NCBI RefSeq assembly: GCF_001661265.1
Contig: NW_017567017.1
Coordinates: forward strand, 1 to 64,000
Length of the DNA stretch: 64,000 bases
From: Saitoella complicata NRRL Y-17804
Taxonomy: Eukaryota; Ascomycota; Saitoellomycetes; Saitoellales; Saitoellaceae
Direction: 5' to 3'
Under the pieces are notes generated by a model, which saw only the letters and a list, made by a program, of their open reading frames with translations, made no database searches and had not been told where the DNA came from. The translations under genes were made by a program, and so were the position numbers. Below, piece after piece: positions 39,747-49,533 of this stretch. How positions within the stretch are numbered: position 1 is the stretch's first letter; each line of letters starts with the position of its first letter.

Positions 39747-42089
39747 ATGGGTACGACCCTGCCGCATTACGCTGGGCAGGACTTCCTCCACACCGACGGA
39801 TCGCCGACCCCCCCTCAGTCTCGAGCTCAAAACAAGAAGCTCGACACTGGCTCCACCCATGACCAAAGCCGCACTTTGGCTCGTCAAGGACCCCATCGCA
39901 CCTTCCGACCCAAACCCCCTCGCACTCCTGTCTCGCCCAGGCCTTCGTCCAGTCGACTCCCTTGTCGGTCTCCAAATGGACCCTACGTTCGCCCCTCCAT
40001 CAGTCCTCGATCGTCGGCGTCAAGATCTAAGGACCCGAAACTGATCACGCCTTCCGGCACTCCACCCAACAAGCCTATCGAGCAAGAGCGTCACAATGCG
40101 TCTTTCCTTGGCCGAGACCGACTCTGCCTCCTCGCACAGCAACAGAGGTTCGTCGAGTTAGAGCTTATCATGAAGGAGGATCTGGCGAGACGTCAGAATT
40201 ACGATACGGCGACAATTCAGAGGCAATACTCCTCCAACCTTCAGAACTGTTTGAGAACTTTGGTGTCGGAGGAAGCCGTGCAGCACTATAAGGTAGGCGT
40301 AGCATATTTTCTTTTTTTCACGGGAGGTGACAGGACGCCAGCATCGATGGGAGAGGACGGTTCTCGCGACACTTACGGGATAGCTCAGTAGGCACTCAGG
40401 CAAGTGGACCCCAGCAGCGTCCGCCACACACCAAGGCGGGCGTCGATCAGCAACCTCCGCCGGACGCAAGAGCCGGCCGGGGATCAGCAACCTCCCTCAG
40501 CCACCAGAGCTGGGCGAGGCGACCAGCAACCTCCGCCGGACGCAAGAGCCGGCCGGGGATCAGCAACCTCCGTCGGACGTAAGAGCCGACCGGGGTCCAC
40601 GAACATCAACAATCCACTTGCCTGAGCCGCTTTGCTGAGCTGAAAGGGGGAAACTGGGGCTGGTGTGCCTATCTACGAGCTCTCGACAAGGTTATCGACT
40701 GCCTGCTTTGTGGATTCGCTGCCAGTGCCACTACCTCCGGTTTGATTAGTACTGCGTATGTCTGGCAAGGCGCCCTCTGTCAGTCGTACGTGGGAAAGTT
40801 GGACTCCCGTCCTTCGACAACCCCACTTACCCTTCTCTCCTAACTTTCACTAACCACGCTTTTCGTGAACATTTGAACTTGTGCTGACTTCTACATCTTT
40901 AGTTGTATCGATATCACTTGTCCCGCCCCGAGAAGAAGGCTATTCAGGGAGCGCAGAGTTCGGAGGCGACGGTGCAGGATGAGGCGATGGAAACGAGCGA
41001 GGAAGTAGAGGACGCGAGATCATCATCAGCCGAGAATAGTTTGGTAAGCTATAGCACTACTTGCCTTTCCATTTATGCTGACTGTACATCAACAGGATCC
41101 AAATGGTTCTGCTGCTATTGCTGAGGACGTTCCACCGAAGAAGGAAGGCTTCGTTTCATGCGTGATGCCGCCACGTCTTGGTCGCCATTCGGTCAGTCCC
41201 GAACAGCGCGGAAGTATTTATACAAGGACACTGGCGCTGTTGAAGACGGTTGCGCAAGAGCACGTCCGTCTGTTCGTGTCTTGTACGACTCGACGGTGGG
41301 TTGCGCAGAACGAGTTCAAAGTTCAGGCGGACAACCTCGCAACCTGGGAGATGGGGCACTACATCAAAGGAATAAAGAAGCATTTGGCCGATATGAAGGT
41401 TTGCCAGAAAAACAAGCTGTATAACAAGAACGCCGACCTGGTTTGTGTTCTATCTTTATAATGTTGGCTCAGGTCTTATTAACATGGTTTTTGCAGGTTG
41501 CGGCAGCCGTCCTCATTTTGCGGCACGACGGAGCGCATGACTCTAAGTTGGATGATCTCGATATTTTCGGGAGAATCTCATTTGCCAGAGAGTTTGTTTA
41601 CATTTTTGGTGAGTGTTGTCTTCCTCACTTTCTCACTGCCATGTTTCTAACTGTCTCATAGGCAAAGGTGGCCTTCATGCGCATCCCAAATCCGATGAGT
41701 GGAACGAGCAGATGGACTCCAGTTGTCAAGGAATACTTGATATCATCACTGCCGCTCACGGACCACCAGCACCGTTGCCTGTGGGACCCTCATCGGTTGT
41801 GCCCGGCGATGTTGCCAAACGTCGGCGACACTTAATTTCCTCCCTGCGGCGTCAGAATCTCCTCGCCTTGGACGAGTTCACGAGACTGGCACTCCTTGTG
41901 AGAATTCCATTCCCACAGATGGAGGATGCGTTCTCGTTCTATAACGACTTGTCGGATGAAGACCCGGAGAGGCTGCACAGGCTCGCCGAGCTCCTACGCG
42001 CTGTGGACCAGAACACGCGTCCCACACCTGGACCTTCAGGGAGTGCGAGTTCGCGTCATGGTGCACAAGTCGTTAAGACGGAGATTTGA
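39747..42089 (+). CDS. Unrecognised five-exon protein
   Basis: Model: exons 39747-40292, 40903-41043, 41096-41440, 41497-41608 and 41662-42089, 523 residues, all junctions GT-AG and in phase. Introns 2-4 are 52, 56 and 53 bp, normal here; intron 1 is 610 bp and carries a terminal-inverted-repeat element. The N-terminal 100 residues are basic, Ser/Pro-rich and probably disordered (RTFRPKPPRTPVSPRPSS). A charged helical part follows (LLAQQQRFVELELIMKEDLA), an acidic linker (DEAMETSEEVEDARSSSAEN) and a globular region (EQRGSIYTRTLALLKTVAQE, LATWEMGHYIKGIKKHLADM, AAAVLILRHDGAHDSKLDDL). The C-terminus is helical (PERLHRLAELLRAVDQN). I do not recognise a family, and the clean splice set argues for a functional gene. 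Joining of exon 1 to the rest is the weakest step. Confidence 0.6.
40382..40641. mobile_element. Possible MITE-like element with terminal inverted repeats
   Basis: Left end AGCTCAG-TAGGCA-CTCAGGCAAGTGGA and right end TCCACTTGCCTGAG-CCGCTTTG-CTGAGCT are inverted copies: a perfect 14-bp inner block (40395-40408 and 40613-40626) and a 7-bp outer block (40382-40388 and 40635-40641). The 260-bp body contains the 37-bp minisatellite and no transposase. It sits within the oversized first intron of the five-exon gene. No convincing target-site duplication is visible, so it could instead be a structured intron element. Confidence 0.5.
40445..40595. repeat. Minisatellite of four 37-39 bp units
   Basis: Units begin at 40445, 40482, 40521 and 40558, each starting GATCAGCAACCTCC or GACCAGCAACCTCC and containing GACGCAAGAGCCGGCCGGG or a variant. 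Units 1 and 3 are nearly identical; units 2 and 4 are diverged. The tract fills the centre of the inverted-repeat element. Confidence 0.85.
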
Positions 42090-42960
42090 TAAAGAAAGGC
42101 ATGGAGTTATCGAGTTATGGGATCTATTCGCGGGAAAATATAGAGGAGAGGACATCGGTGCATGGGAAGCTTTCGTTAATCATTGGTGAAGAAATTAGTC
42201 GTTCGGCGTAGCTTGCCTTTGCTTATATCCCATATATGTAATCGAAGTAATATACTTCTCCGATTCATCATTCACAATTGCGCTCGACTGTATCGTAAGA
42301 GCCTGCGTTTCCTCATCCGCAAGGCATGTCTTCCCTCAGGTTTACCGTATAGCAATAGTTTCAATCAGTTTAGCATCCCAAGTAGCCTTAACAGTACGCT
42401 ATTTCGAGAAAGCAATTGCGCTTGACTTGTGGTTGTTTGAGTGAGGGTCACGCCTTACAATTGGCGGGAGGGTATCTGGATGGTCAATCAAAAGGAACGG
42501 GCAGAGGTGCCGCGGATTGGCTCAGCGTGAGAATTCACAGAGAGGATCACCGAGGAGAGCGGCGTGGGTCTACCGCGCGACGTTGGAAATTACGTTTGTC
42601 TTGTTGATAAGGACTTGAACGTTTGGTAAATTCTAGATTACTTATACCTCATATATCTAATCGAAGTCGTAGGGCTTCTTAGCTTGGTCATTTGTAACGC
42701 AACGGTCAGTCTTGCTCCTACTGACGCCGGTTTCGAGTCATTCCCGTGACCCCACAAACTTATCCCATATCCTGTGGTACCCCTCCTCACTCGTTCCTCC
42801 CCATCCGTCTTACTGGCTAATGCTCGCTCCGAGCCCACACCGCATCGGCTTAGCCATCGCCATCACCATATTACTCCATTACATCCTCGGCCTGGTAAAC
42901 ATATTTCTCCTCTCCCGTCCCCACATCCGTAATCCCCTCTAGAACCGCCTCCGCATCAAC
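42090..42960. other. Convergent intergenic region
   Basis: About 870 bp between the five-exon gene and the ADE8 stop. A weak direct repeat is present (42222-42248 and 42641-42667, CTTATA..CATATAT.TAATCGAAGT), perhaps part of an old duplication. No gene was recognised. This is the right edge of the accessory block. Confidence 0.5.
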
Positions 42961-43578
42961 CTATGTCTTCTTCGCCAAAGCCAGCTTGGTTCCTTCCACA
43001 ATCGCAACGTGCTCCACGCTGTGAATCCTATTCTCCAGGTCTTCCAGCGACTCTCCCTCCTTCATCTCAATTTCCTTGATCAACAAAGGCTCTCCTCGGT
43101 CAACCTCCTCAATAACCCAGTGGATCATGCAGCCAGTCTTGGTGATCTCACCCTTCTGGAAAGCATCATATGCTCTGTCAATCGCATGTGCACCATCAAA
43201 TGCCCCAGGAAGCGCAGGATGCAGGTTGATAAGAGGGATACCAGCCTCTCGCAGTGGTCGCAGACATTCTGAAGACAAAATATGCATCCAACCAGCGCAA
43301 ACCACCAAATCCGGGTTCAACTTCTTGATCTTCTCCGCCAACTCTCTATCAAAATCCGGGCGCGCTGCCGTAGCATCTTCTAGATGCTTCTTCTTATATG
43401 GTACGATGTTGTGGACGGTTGTTGAGATGGAAGCTTTGGCGGCGCGCTCGAGGCCATATGCAGCTTTTTTATTGGAAATGACATGGGTGATCTTGTAGTC
43501 GGATCCCTGGTTGTCGATCAAGGCTTGGAGATTGGAGCCTGATCCGGAGATAAGGACGAGAATAGACGGTAGGCTCAT
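42961..43578 (-). CDS. ADE8: Phosphoribosylglycinamide formyltransferase (GAR transformylase)
   Basis: Third step of de novo purine synthesis: transfer of a formyl group from 10-formyltetrahydrofolate to glycinamide ribonucleotide. 205 residues in one exon, the usual length for fungal Ade8. The phosphate-binding loop is ILVLISGSGSNLQALID (residues 5-21). The catalytic segment INLHPALPGAFDGAHA holds the Asn and His of the active site (bacterial PurN: N106, H108), and the conserved Asp (PurN D144) is probably that of VIEEVDRGEPLLIKE. The signature TKTGCMIHWV is intact. In animals this enzyme is fused to GARS-AIRS; here it is free-standing, as in fungi. Its start lies 208 bp from the divergent ankyrin gene. 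Confidence 0.95.
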   Translation of the reverse strand: MSLPSILVLISGSGSNLQALIDNQGSDYKITHVISNKKAAYGLERAAKASISTTVHNIVPYKKKHLEDATAARPDFDRELAEKIKKLNPDLVVCAGWMHILSSECLRPLREAGIPLINLHPALPGAFDGAHAIDRAYDAFQKGEITKTGCMIHWVIEEVDRGEPLLIKEIEMKEGESLEDLENRIHSVEHVAIVEGTKLALAKKT

Positions 43579-43786
43579 CGTACTTTGGTATCTTGTTGAA
43601 AATATTGACGTTCGAAACTACCGAGGACGTAGATATCGCACCGAACCGCGGCCGTTACGATATCGCAGCATGGTGCAGCGCTCCTGTACTGCGCCACGCG
43701 CCAGCCGCCATAATTGTTGCCGTTCCAGACGATCCCGAAAGTCGAGAAATAACCAACGGAACAATTCTACGCATCCTACAAATACC

Positions 43787-44443
43787 ATGCCTTCAATCTC
43801 TGACAATATCCCTCCTCACCCTTCCACCTCGCACGCAGACAACATCTGGATCGCCGCCTCCGAAGGCAAGACCGACAAAGTCCTCGCTTTCCTCGCCGCT
43901 GATGCCACCCTCAATCCCTCTGTCCCAGATTTCTCGGGCTACACCCCGATCCACGCCGCGGCATCATATAACCATGTTGAATTATTGAAGCAATTACTAT
44001 CCATACCCGGGGCTAACCCTAATGCTGGAGACTCGGACGGCGATACTCCGCTCTACGTCTGCGAAACGGTGGAATGCGCACAACTGCTCCTCGAAGCCGG
44101 CGCAGACCCCTCATGGCGCAACAAAGATGGAAAATCCGTCCTCGAACATTTCGAGGAAGAAGGCGACGCACTCGCCGTAGCTGATTACCTCTACTCCGTC
44201 CTCGGACAGCAACCACCACCACGTCTCCCCGAGAACGCGGATCTGCAAATGAGGGATGCGGAGCAGGAGGGAGAGGATGCAGTTGATGTGGAGGGGTTGG
44301 AGCCGGCTATGAAGGCGCAGATTGATGAGATTATGACGACGATGCCAGAGGGGCCGGAGAGGGATGCGAGGTTGGCGGATGTCGTGAGGGATGCTATTAT
44401 GGGACAGTATAGAGGGGACGTATCGCGGCAAAGGTTGGAGTGA
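43787..44443 (+). CDS. Small ankyrin-repeat protein
   Basis: 218 residues in one exon from the ATG at 43787 (MPSISDNIPP). Ankyrin repeats cover about residues 18-130: DNIWIAASEGKTDKVLAFLA, SGYTPIHAAASYNHVELLKQ, DGDTPLYVCETVECAQLLLE and WRNKDGKSVLEHFEEEGDAL. The C-terminal half is acidic and ends in a helical segment, KAQIDEIMTTMPEGPERDAR, then RDAIMGQYRGDVSRQRLE. The layout resembles the short, poorly characterised yeast ankyrin proteins of the Ygl242c type. A longer in-frame extension upstream of 43787 was rejected because it lacks an ATG and repeat character. Function unknown; probably a cytosolic adaptor. Confidence 0.85.
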   Translation: MPSISDNIPPHPSTSHADNIWIAASEGKTDKVLAFLAADATLNPSVPDFSGYTPIHAAASYNHVELLKQLLSIPGANPNAGDSDGDTPLYVCETVECAQLLLEAGADPSWRNKDGKSVLEHFEEEGDALAVADYLYSVLGQQPPPRLPENADLQMRDAEQEGEDAVDVEGLEPAMKAQIDEIMTTMPEGPERDARLADVVRDAIMGQYRGDVSRQRLE

Positions 44444-45550
44444 GAGCATGGCCATGAGGGAGTGTGAAGTTCGGATAAGGATTCTGTGATCAGTATCGGC
44501 GGAATCATCGCGGTAGGGCTTTGCCCACGGCTTGGTGAGCGGGGGATGTCCGTCGAAATCCAAGGGCCTGCGTTAATACTTTCATCATGCTCGATCGGAA
44601 GTTTTGATGAATCGCAGGTATTTTTGCCGTCGGCGGGGGCCGGCGTAATACACATTCCTCAGCCAAATCTCTTGTTTCTCATGCTCCGCTACAGGTATTT
44701 GCCACTGTAAGATTCGTAACCTTCTATATACATCTATCGCGAAAGAACACGATCGGTGTTGAGCGTGGCTGTGGAAAATTATTCATGCTAGGGGTCATGA
44801 TACCTGTAAGGCAGGCAATTATATCACGCAAAGCGGGTCTCTCGGATTTGTACGTGTCCACAGAAGGCAAGACAGTGCCATAATCAGTCATACTTCTGCG
44901 TTTAGACGTGGCTGCTTCTTTTTGGCTACATAAACGTCCCCTTGACGATAATTGCTAAACAGCCAACACGATTTTCTATTTGACTTGTACGTATTTTCAC
45001 GACAACCATGGCGGGCTGCGTGTTGTCCATTGGCCAATTGCCTTTGCCAAGGAGGCAAGCTTTTGGGCACACGAAGCACCACCCCTTCGGTAACGCCTAC
45101 GTATAGGTATACTAGTAATAGGATACACAAAGTCTAGAGTACCTTCCTCAATAAAGAACGCAGTACGACGGTGCCCCACAATCCAGCACACCCGTGGGAA
45201 CATTCAAATTTGGGCCGGGCACATGCCACTCGACACACATGGCCACGAATATATATAAAACAAACAATTGCCGTCAATTGAAGAGCCTATCCTATTCCTA
45301 TGCTACCCATGTAAAGAAGAAACCACGTCTTATCTCGACATTAAAAGACCCCGACCAACAAGAAAATAAATGGAGAAAACAGGGGTATCCCAATGCTTGC
45401 CCTCTCCCAGCGTAAGACGACGCATCGTATGCCATCGTAACTCATCAATCCATTCGTCGCATAAAATCACACAAGTCCCTTCATAGGTAAAACAACACTC
45501 ACGCCCGGATGCCCATGTGCAACACGGCTCACCACTCTCTGGATGCAGAA
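44444..45550. other. Long convergent intergenic region, nothing recognised
   Basis: About 1.1 kb between the ankyrin gene stop and the cyclin B stop. The sequence is relatively AT-rich and only short frames occur. It should contain both 3' UTRs. I saw no RNA gene signature. Confidence 0.5.
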
Positions 45551-47126
45551 TTACTCCTCCTGCTCGTCGTATCCATACGCATCCTCCTCCTTGACCTCTC
45601 TATCCAACTTGTTGACCCAGTCACTGACAAAGATACTCGCCTTCAAGAACTTCTTGTTGGCGTACTTCTTATAGAAAGCCTCGTGCTTGACAGGTCCATA
45701 CAAGTAGTTGATCATGATCTCCGTCACCGGCAAGAGCTCGTCTTCGGTGTAGCCGGAGTAGTGAACAAAGTTGACATCCCATGCGGAACGGTTGAGGGTA
45801 AGTCGCGCAAGGTACATGGACGCCGCAGCGATCTGAGAGGGAGGGAAGGCGAGGAGACGGTGCTCAAGGAGGGAGATCTCCATGAGGTACTTGGCGACCG
45901 TGCGGGTCTGGATGTCGTAGTTGTCCGCCTTGGAGATACGACGCAAGAAGTTGAGGGGGTTGGGGTAAGAGAGGTTGAAGTCCAACACCTGCAAGACGTA
46001 GCGTTCCGCTTTGAGAATGTCCTCATCGACCCATCCGGAGTCGGTCATGTACAAGAAGTTCTGGACGGAAGGTGCCATGATTTCCTCGTACTTTGCCGCG
46101 ATGAAGAGGGCGGTAACGCCAACGAGTTGCAGCCTCGTCAAGGCCACGAATCGGCGGGAAAGGAATCGATCGATGATGTTCACAGCCAAAAAGAGCGTCT
46201 CGGGCAAGAGCCTGAACTTGGTGTGCACCTGAATCAACCAATCCACAAGAATACCCCTCATATTCCATGCCAACTCCTTCTGCAGGGACATATAGTCGGG
46301 GTTAGGGAGGGTGTTCTGCTCCAACTCCTTCATGTACTCGAAAATGTCCTCCACATACTCGGCAACCATCAACGGGTCATGTGCATCGTCAGCATCCAAC
46401 TCAAGCCACGGTGCAGGTTCCTCCTCAACCGGTGCCTCAGACTTGACCTTCTTCGTAGGTGGAGCCTCGATGACTTCAGGCTCTGCAGACGTCGCAGATT
46501 TAGTAGACACAGTCGCACGCTCCTTCTTCATGGCGGGCGCCGTCCTCTTGCGCGTAAACTTCTCCTCCTCCTTAACCTCTTCCTTCTCTTCCTTCTTCGG
46601 GCGAATCGTACTCCTGGTCCTGGTTACCCGGGGCTTAACCTCCACCGCAACCTTTCCATTCTCCTTGCCGTTGGAGACGGCGGCTTCCTTGACGTGGACG
46701 TTAGTGACTTCGCCTAGAGCAGCACGCTTGCGGGTCCCGAGACTGCTCTTGGTTGGTTTGGTGTCGACGTCGACGAGGACGGGCTTGCCGGCGCGAGTTG
46801 TGCGAGTTCGAGTTGCATTTTCATTGTTCTCAGTTGCGGCAGCGCGGGTTGAACGACGCTATAAACGGTATAGAATCAGCATACGCGTTTGAAGAGATAC
46901 AATAAGCCCCAGTGAGAATCTTGGGTAGATATATGCTATGCAGACGGCTTCGGCGACATGTCCTTGGCGAACATTACCCAGGAGGACTTGTCCTCCTAGG
47001 CGCCAGTTGGTGAACATTAGCGAAGCCGATGGTTGCCCAGCATATACCCCATGAAAACAGCCAAAAGCCCTTTCCAAACCCTCCCAACTCAAACGAAACA
47101 CGTCCATGACTCACCGTAGCATTCAT
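45551..47126 (-). CDS. G2/mitotic B-type cyclin
   Basis: Regulatory subunit that activates Cdk1 for mitotic entry (Cdc13/NimE type). Two exons: 47115-47126 (MNAT) and 45551-46858, with a 256-bp intron (GTGAGT...TTATAG), giving 439 residues. A destruction box RAALGEVTN (residues 49-57) near the N-terminus marks it for APC/C degradation. Lys-rich disordered sequence follows (RPKKEEKEEVKEEEKFTRKR). The cyclin box region starts at about 170 with YVEDIFEYMKELEQNTLPNP, then MRGILVDWLIQVHTKFRLLP with the MRxILVDWL motif of mitotic cyclins, LQLVGVTALFIAAKYEEIMA and the second fold (ASMYLARLTLNRSAW). The sequence upstream of 46645 has no in-frame ATG, which together with the acceptor at 46858 requires the tiny first exon. 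Confidence 0.9.
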
Positions 47127-47852
47127 CTTAGCTATACGTATTTGTTCGGCTTAAGGAGGTTGAAAGCAACAAACTGCAACAAAGACCCAGTCAATACGCG
47201 TCCAAAACACAGTGCCCTTTAAAAGAAAACTCACCTGGTAGGTATATAATCTCACTCGAACGTCAAAGAATCCACTATGATCTTCAGGAGGCTCGACAGG
47301 TCGTGCAAAAGGTGTAAACAAGCAAACACCGTGGCTTGATCGATAGAAAAATGTCTGAGCTTCGGAGCTAATGCGATTAGAGAAAGGAAGGACCGTAAGA
47401 TGCTCAAGGACGAATGGAAAGAAGCTCCAAGGAGTCTTGAGGTCCGATTTTGTTGGATGAAGGTTGTGTGTGACTTTGAGGCAGGTCAGCTTGTGTCTCC
47501 TTTAGGTCTGATTTTGATTGAGCGCGTTTCAATGGACGGCCACCCGCGACGGATCGACAGATATGGGAAGTAGACGGGAACCCAAGCAAAGAGACGGATT
47601 GCGGAATTAACAACAGGGAGATTTTGATAGGATTCAGCTCTTGTAAACCTGAACGCGTCGACTTCGTTGTCGATGTCACAGTGCAGGGCTGGGGCGTCCG
47701 TGCGTCGCTGCGCTTTTTCGGCGCGAATTGTCCAGGGTAGAAAATCTCTTAACATGAACGCGTATGAGACGTGTCATACGGACTGCAAATGGGTTACACA
47801 GGGGTCCATTTCGCAGCTAAATCTGAGCTCTTTCAAGATGACCTGCTGTATT
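47127..47852. other. Cyclin B promoter region
   Basis: About 730 bp between the cyclin B start and the TRM11 stop, both minus strand. It should hold the cyclin promoter. One forkhead-type site is listed separately. Short frames here have no support. Confidence 0.5.
47314..47321 (+). promoter_or_regulatory. Forkhead-type site upstream of the cyclin B gene
   Basis: GTAAACAA matches the forkhead (Fkh2/Sep1) consensus, 188 bp upstream of the cyclin B start codon. Forkhead factors drive G2/M transcription of B-type cyclins in yeasts, so the position fits; a single 8-bp match is weak evidence alone. Confidence 0.35.
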
Positions 47853-49262
47853 CTAGTTCAACGTCTCTTCTTTCAATCTGTCCGCTACCTCTTCAACCTC
47901 CCCTGCCTCAGGATCCTTCCTGAACCTATTAAAGTATTTCTCCCTAAAATCCGCATGTGCAGGCTTTAAACCGTTCGTGACAACCCCTTCCTTCCCCATC
48001 TCTTCCCCATCTCCCTCCCCGTCCTTCCGTACATGCCTAACATACGTCAACAACCTTCTCGCCCACTTCCCAAAATCCTGTACAGAGTTATACAAGAGCG
48101 TCATGTTCGCATGCGTGGGGATGTCCACATCCTGATACTCATCCGTCACGGTGGGGAGCCAGAGGACGAGTCGTCCGCCGTCGTTGAGTCGGGTTGCGGA
48201 GAATCCGAGGAGGTCGACCATAACTTCGCTTAGTTCGTAGGGCCTCATGGGCGGGTGGTAGTCGGGCTGTTCGTGGCTATAGATCCCGCTCCTCAAGAGT
48301 ATGGGTTCGGTCCTCAACTCCTCATCGTTCTTCCTTCCCAGTTTCTTCGCGCCGGCACGGACACCGTATGGCGGATCACACACGATCGCATCGAATCTCA
48401 CACCCTTTCGTAGGGGGTTATGTGTGATGTCATAGGTACAACAGTCTAGGAAATTCGAGCTCAGGCCATACTGCTTGATATTTGCCAATACTCCACCCGC
48501 ACGTTTCTTCCCCCCTCCCCGAATTTGTCGACCGTCGATGTCGGACCCGAAGGTCATCGCGCCATAGTGTCCACACGTAAACAAAAAACTCCCAGTTCCA
48601 ACAAAGGGGTCGTATACCAGTTTTCCAGGCGTAGCATGCGCCATATTCGCCGAAACCAGACTCAGTTCCGCGTCCATACTCGTGGTCCCCAAATACTGCC
48701 TTTTCTTCAAATCATACATATGTATTGCTTCTCGATTTCCTACACTCACCAATCTTCCGTTAAAAACTCGTACGAGCTTGTGTGTTGGGTCGATTGTATG
48801 AGGTCCCGCCTTGGGTTTTGTCCATTCCTCGAATATTGCGTAGATCTGTTGTGCACCTTTCATTCTGATCCTCCCCTCGAATCCCGTAAACCGGAACGAG
48901 TTGATCATCTCAACATGTTCCTCCACAGGCCTCGTATGGTTAAAGATCTCGACCTCGTATTTAAACGTATCGGTTCTGTATGCCTCGAACCACCCGTATT
49001 CCGCAGCGCGTGTTTTCACGACATCGTGTAACGCCTCTAATGTCGGTGCCTCACCCCAGAGCTCGTAGATAGCTCGTACAAGAACGGCACGCTTCACCAG
49101 GCGCTTCGCAGTCTCCTCATCTGGAAGGTCGACGACGAGGAATGGTGAGGAGTTCGTGTAGGCGCTCAAATCGACGTCGATACCCTCAAGTTTGGCGAGG
49201 GCGTCGAGCTCGGGAAGTCGGAAGTCCTCGTGGACGTGTGCGAAGAAGATGAGGTATTGCAT
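47853..49262 (-). CDS. TRM11: tRNA (guanine-10-N2) methyltransferase catalytic subunit Trm11
   Basis: Catalytic subunit that, with Trm112, makes N2-methylguanosine at position 10 of several tRNAs. 469 residues in one exon (yeast Trm11 has 433). The N-terminal part (MQYLIFFAHVHEDFRLPELD and VDLPDEETAKRLVKRAVLVR) forms the NFLD and THUMP-like tRNA-binding region. The Rossmann methyltransferase domain starts at about 220 with KLVYDPFVGTGSFLFTCGHY (motif I, SAM binding), then FGSDIDGRQI. The catalytic motif IV is IVCDPPYGVR (the DPPY type of N2-guanine and N6-adenine methylases). GGRLVLWLPTVTDEYQD lies near the C-terminus. A Gly/Glu-rich tail extends it slightly. Confidence 0.95.
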   Translation of the reverse strand: MQYLIFFAHVHEDFRLPELDALAKLEGIDVDLSAYTNSSPFLVVDLPDEETAKRLVKRAVLVRAIYELWGEAPTLEALHDVVKTRAAEYGWFEAYRTDTFKYEVEIFNHTRPVEEHVEMINSFRFTGFEGRIRMKGAQQIYAIFEEWTKPKAGPHTIDPTHKLVRVFNGRLVSVGNREAIHMYDLKKRQYLGTTSMDAELSLVSANMAHATPGKLVYDPFVGTGSFLFTCGHYGAMTFGSDIDGRQIRGGGKKRAGGVLANIKQYGLSSNFLDCCTYDITHNPLRKGVRFDAIVCDPPYGVRAGAKKLGRKNDEELRTEPILLRSGIYSHEQPDYHPPMRPYELSEVMVDLLGFSATRLNDGGRLVLWLPTVTDEYQDVDIPTHANMTLLYNSVQDFGKWARRLLTYVRHVRKDGEGDGEEMGKEGVVTNGLKPAHADFREKYFNRFRKDPEAGEVEEVADRLKEETLN

Positions 49263-49533
49263 CAGATTGCTTCAGCGGGTGTATGGTTCTTCTTGATTAA
49301 GGTTTGAACCTGACGTTTTTGAGACGGTCGTGCTATTTTTAGAAGTGTGGCACGGTTGGGCGCAGTCCACGTCTGTGTACCGATGTACTGTACATGCTTG
49401 GTATCAACGAGCGAAGGTTACATCAACGGCGATGTTGCAAGTCAAGCTGGACGTCGAACCTTAAGCTCCTTGTCAACGTCACCGCTCTCCATCTGGATTG
49501 CGACATCGTCGTTAATTAGCTGCAGTACAACAA

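Noticed and set aside
40404-40625. 73-codon frame through the 37-bp minisatellite
   Set aside because: It begins with GTG rather than ATG, and the protein is only the translated repeat. It lies in a predicted intron.
45509-46717. 402-codon plus-strand reading frame opposite the cyclin B gene
   Set aside because: It is antisense to a well-supported cyclin and is a by-product of its codon bias. It has a Leu/Val/Arg-heavy composition with no recognisable domain.
46859-47107. 82-codon minus-strand frame between the cyclin B exons
   Set aside because: It lies within the predicted first intron, and no similarity or conserved motif supports it as a separate gene.
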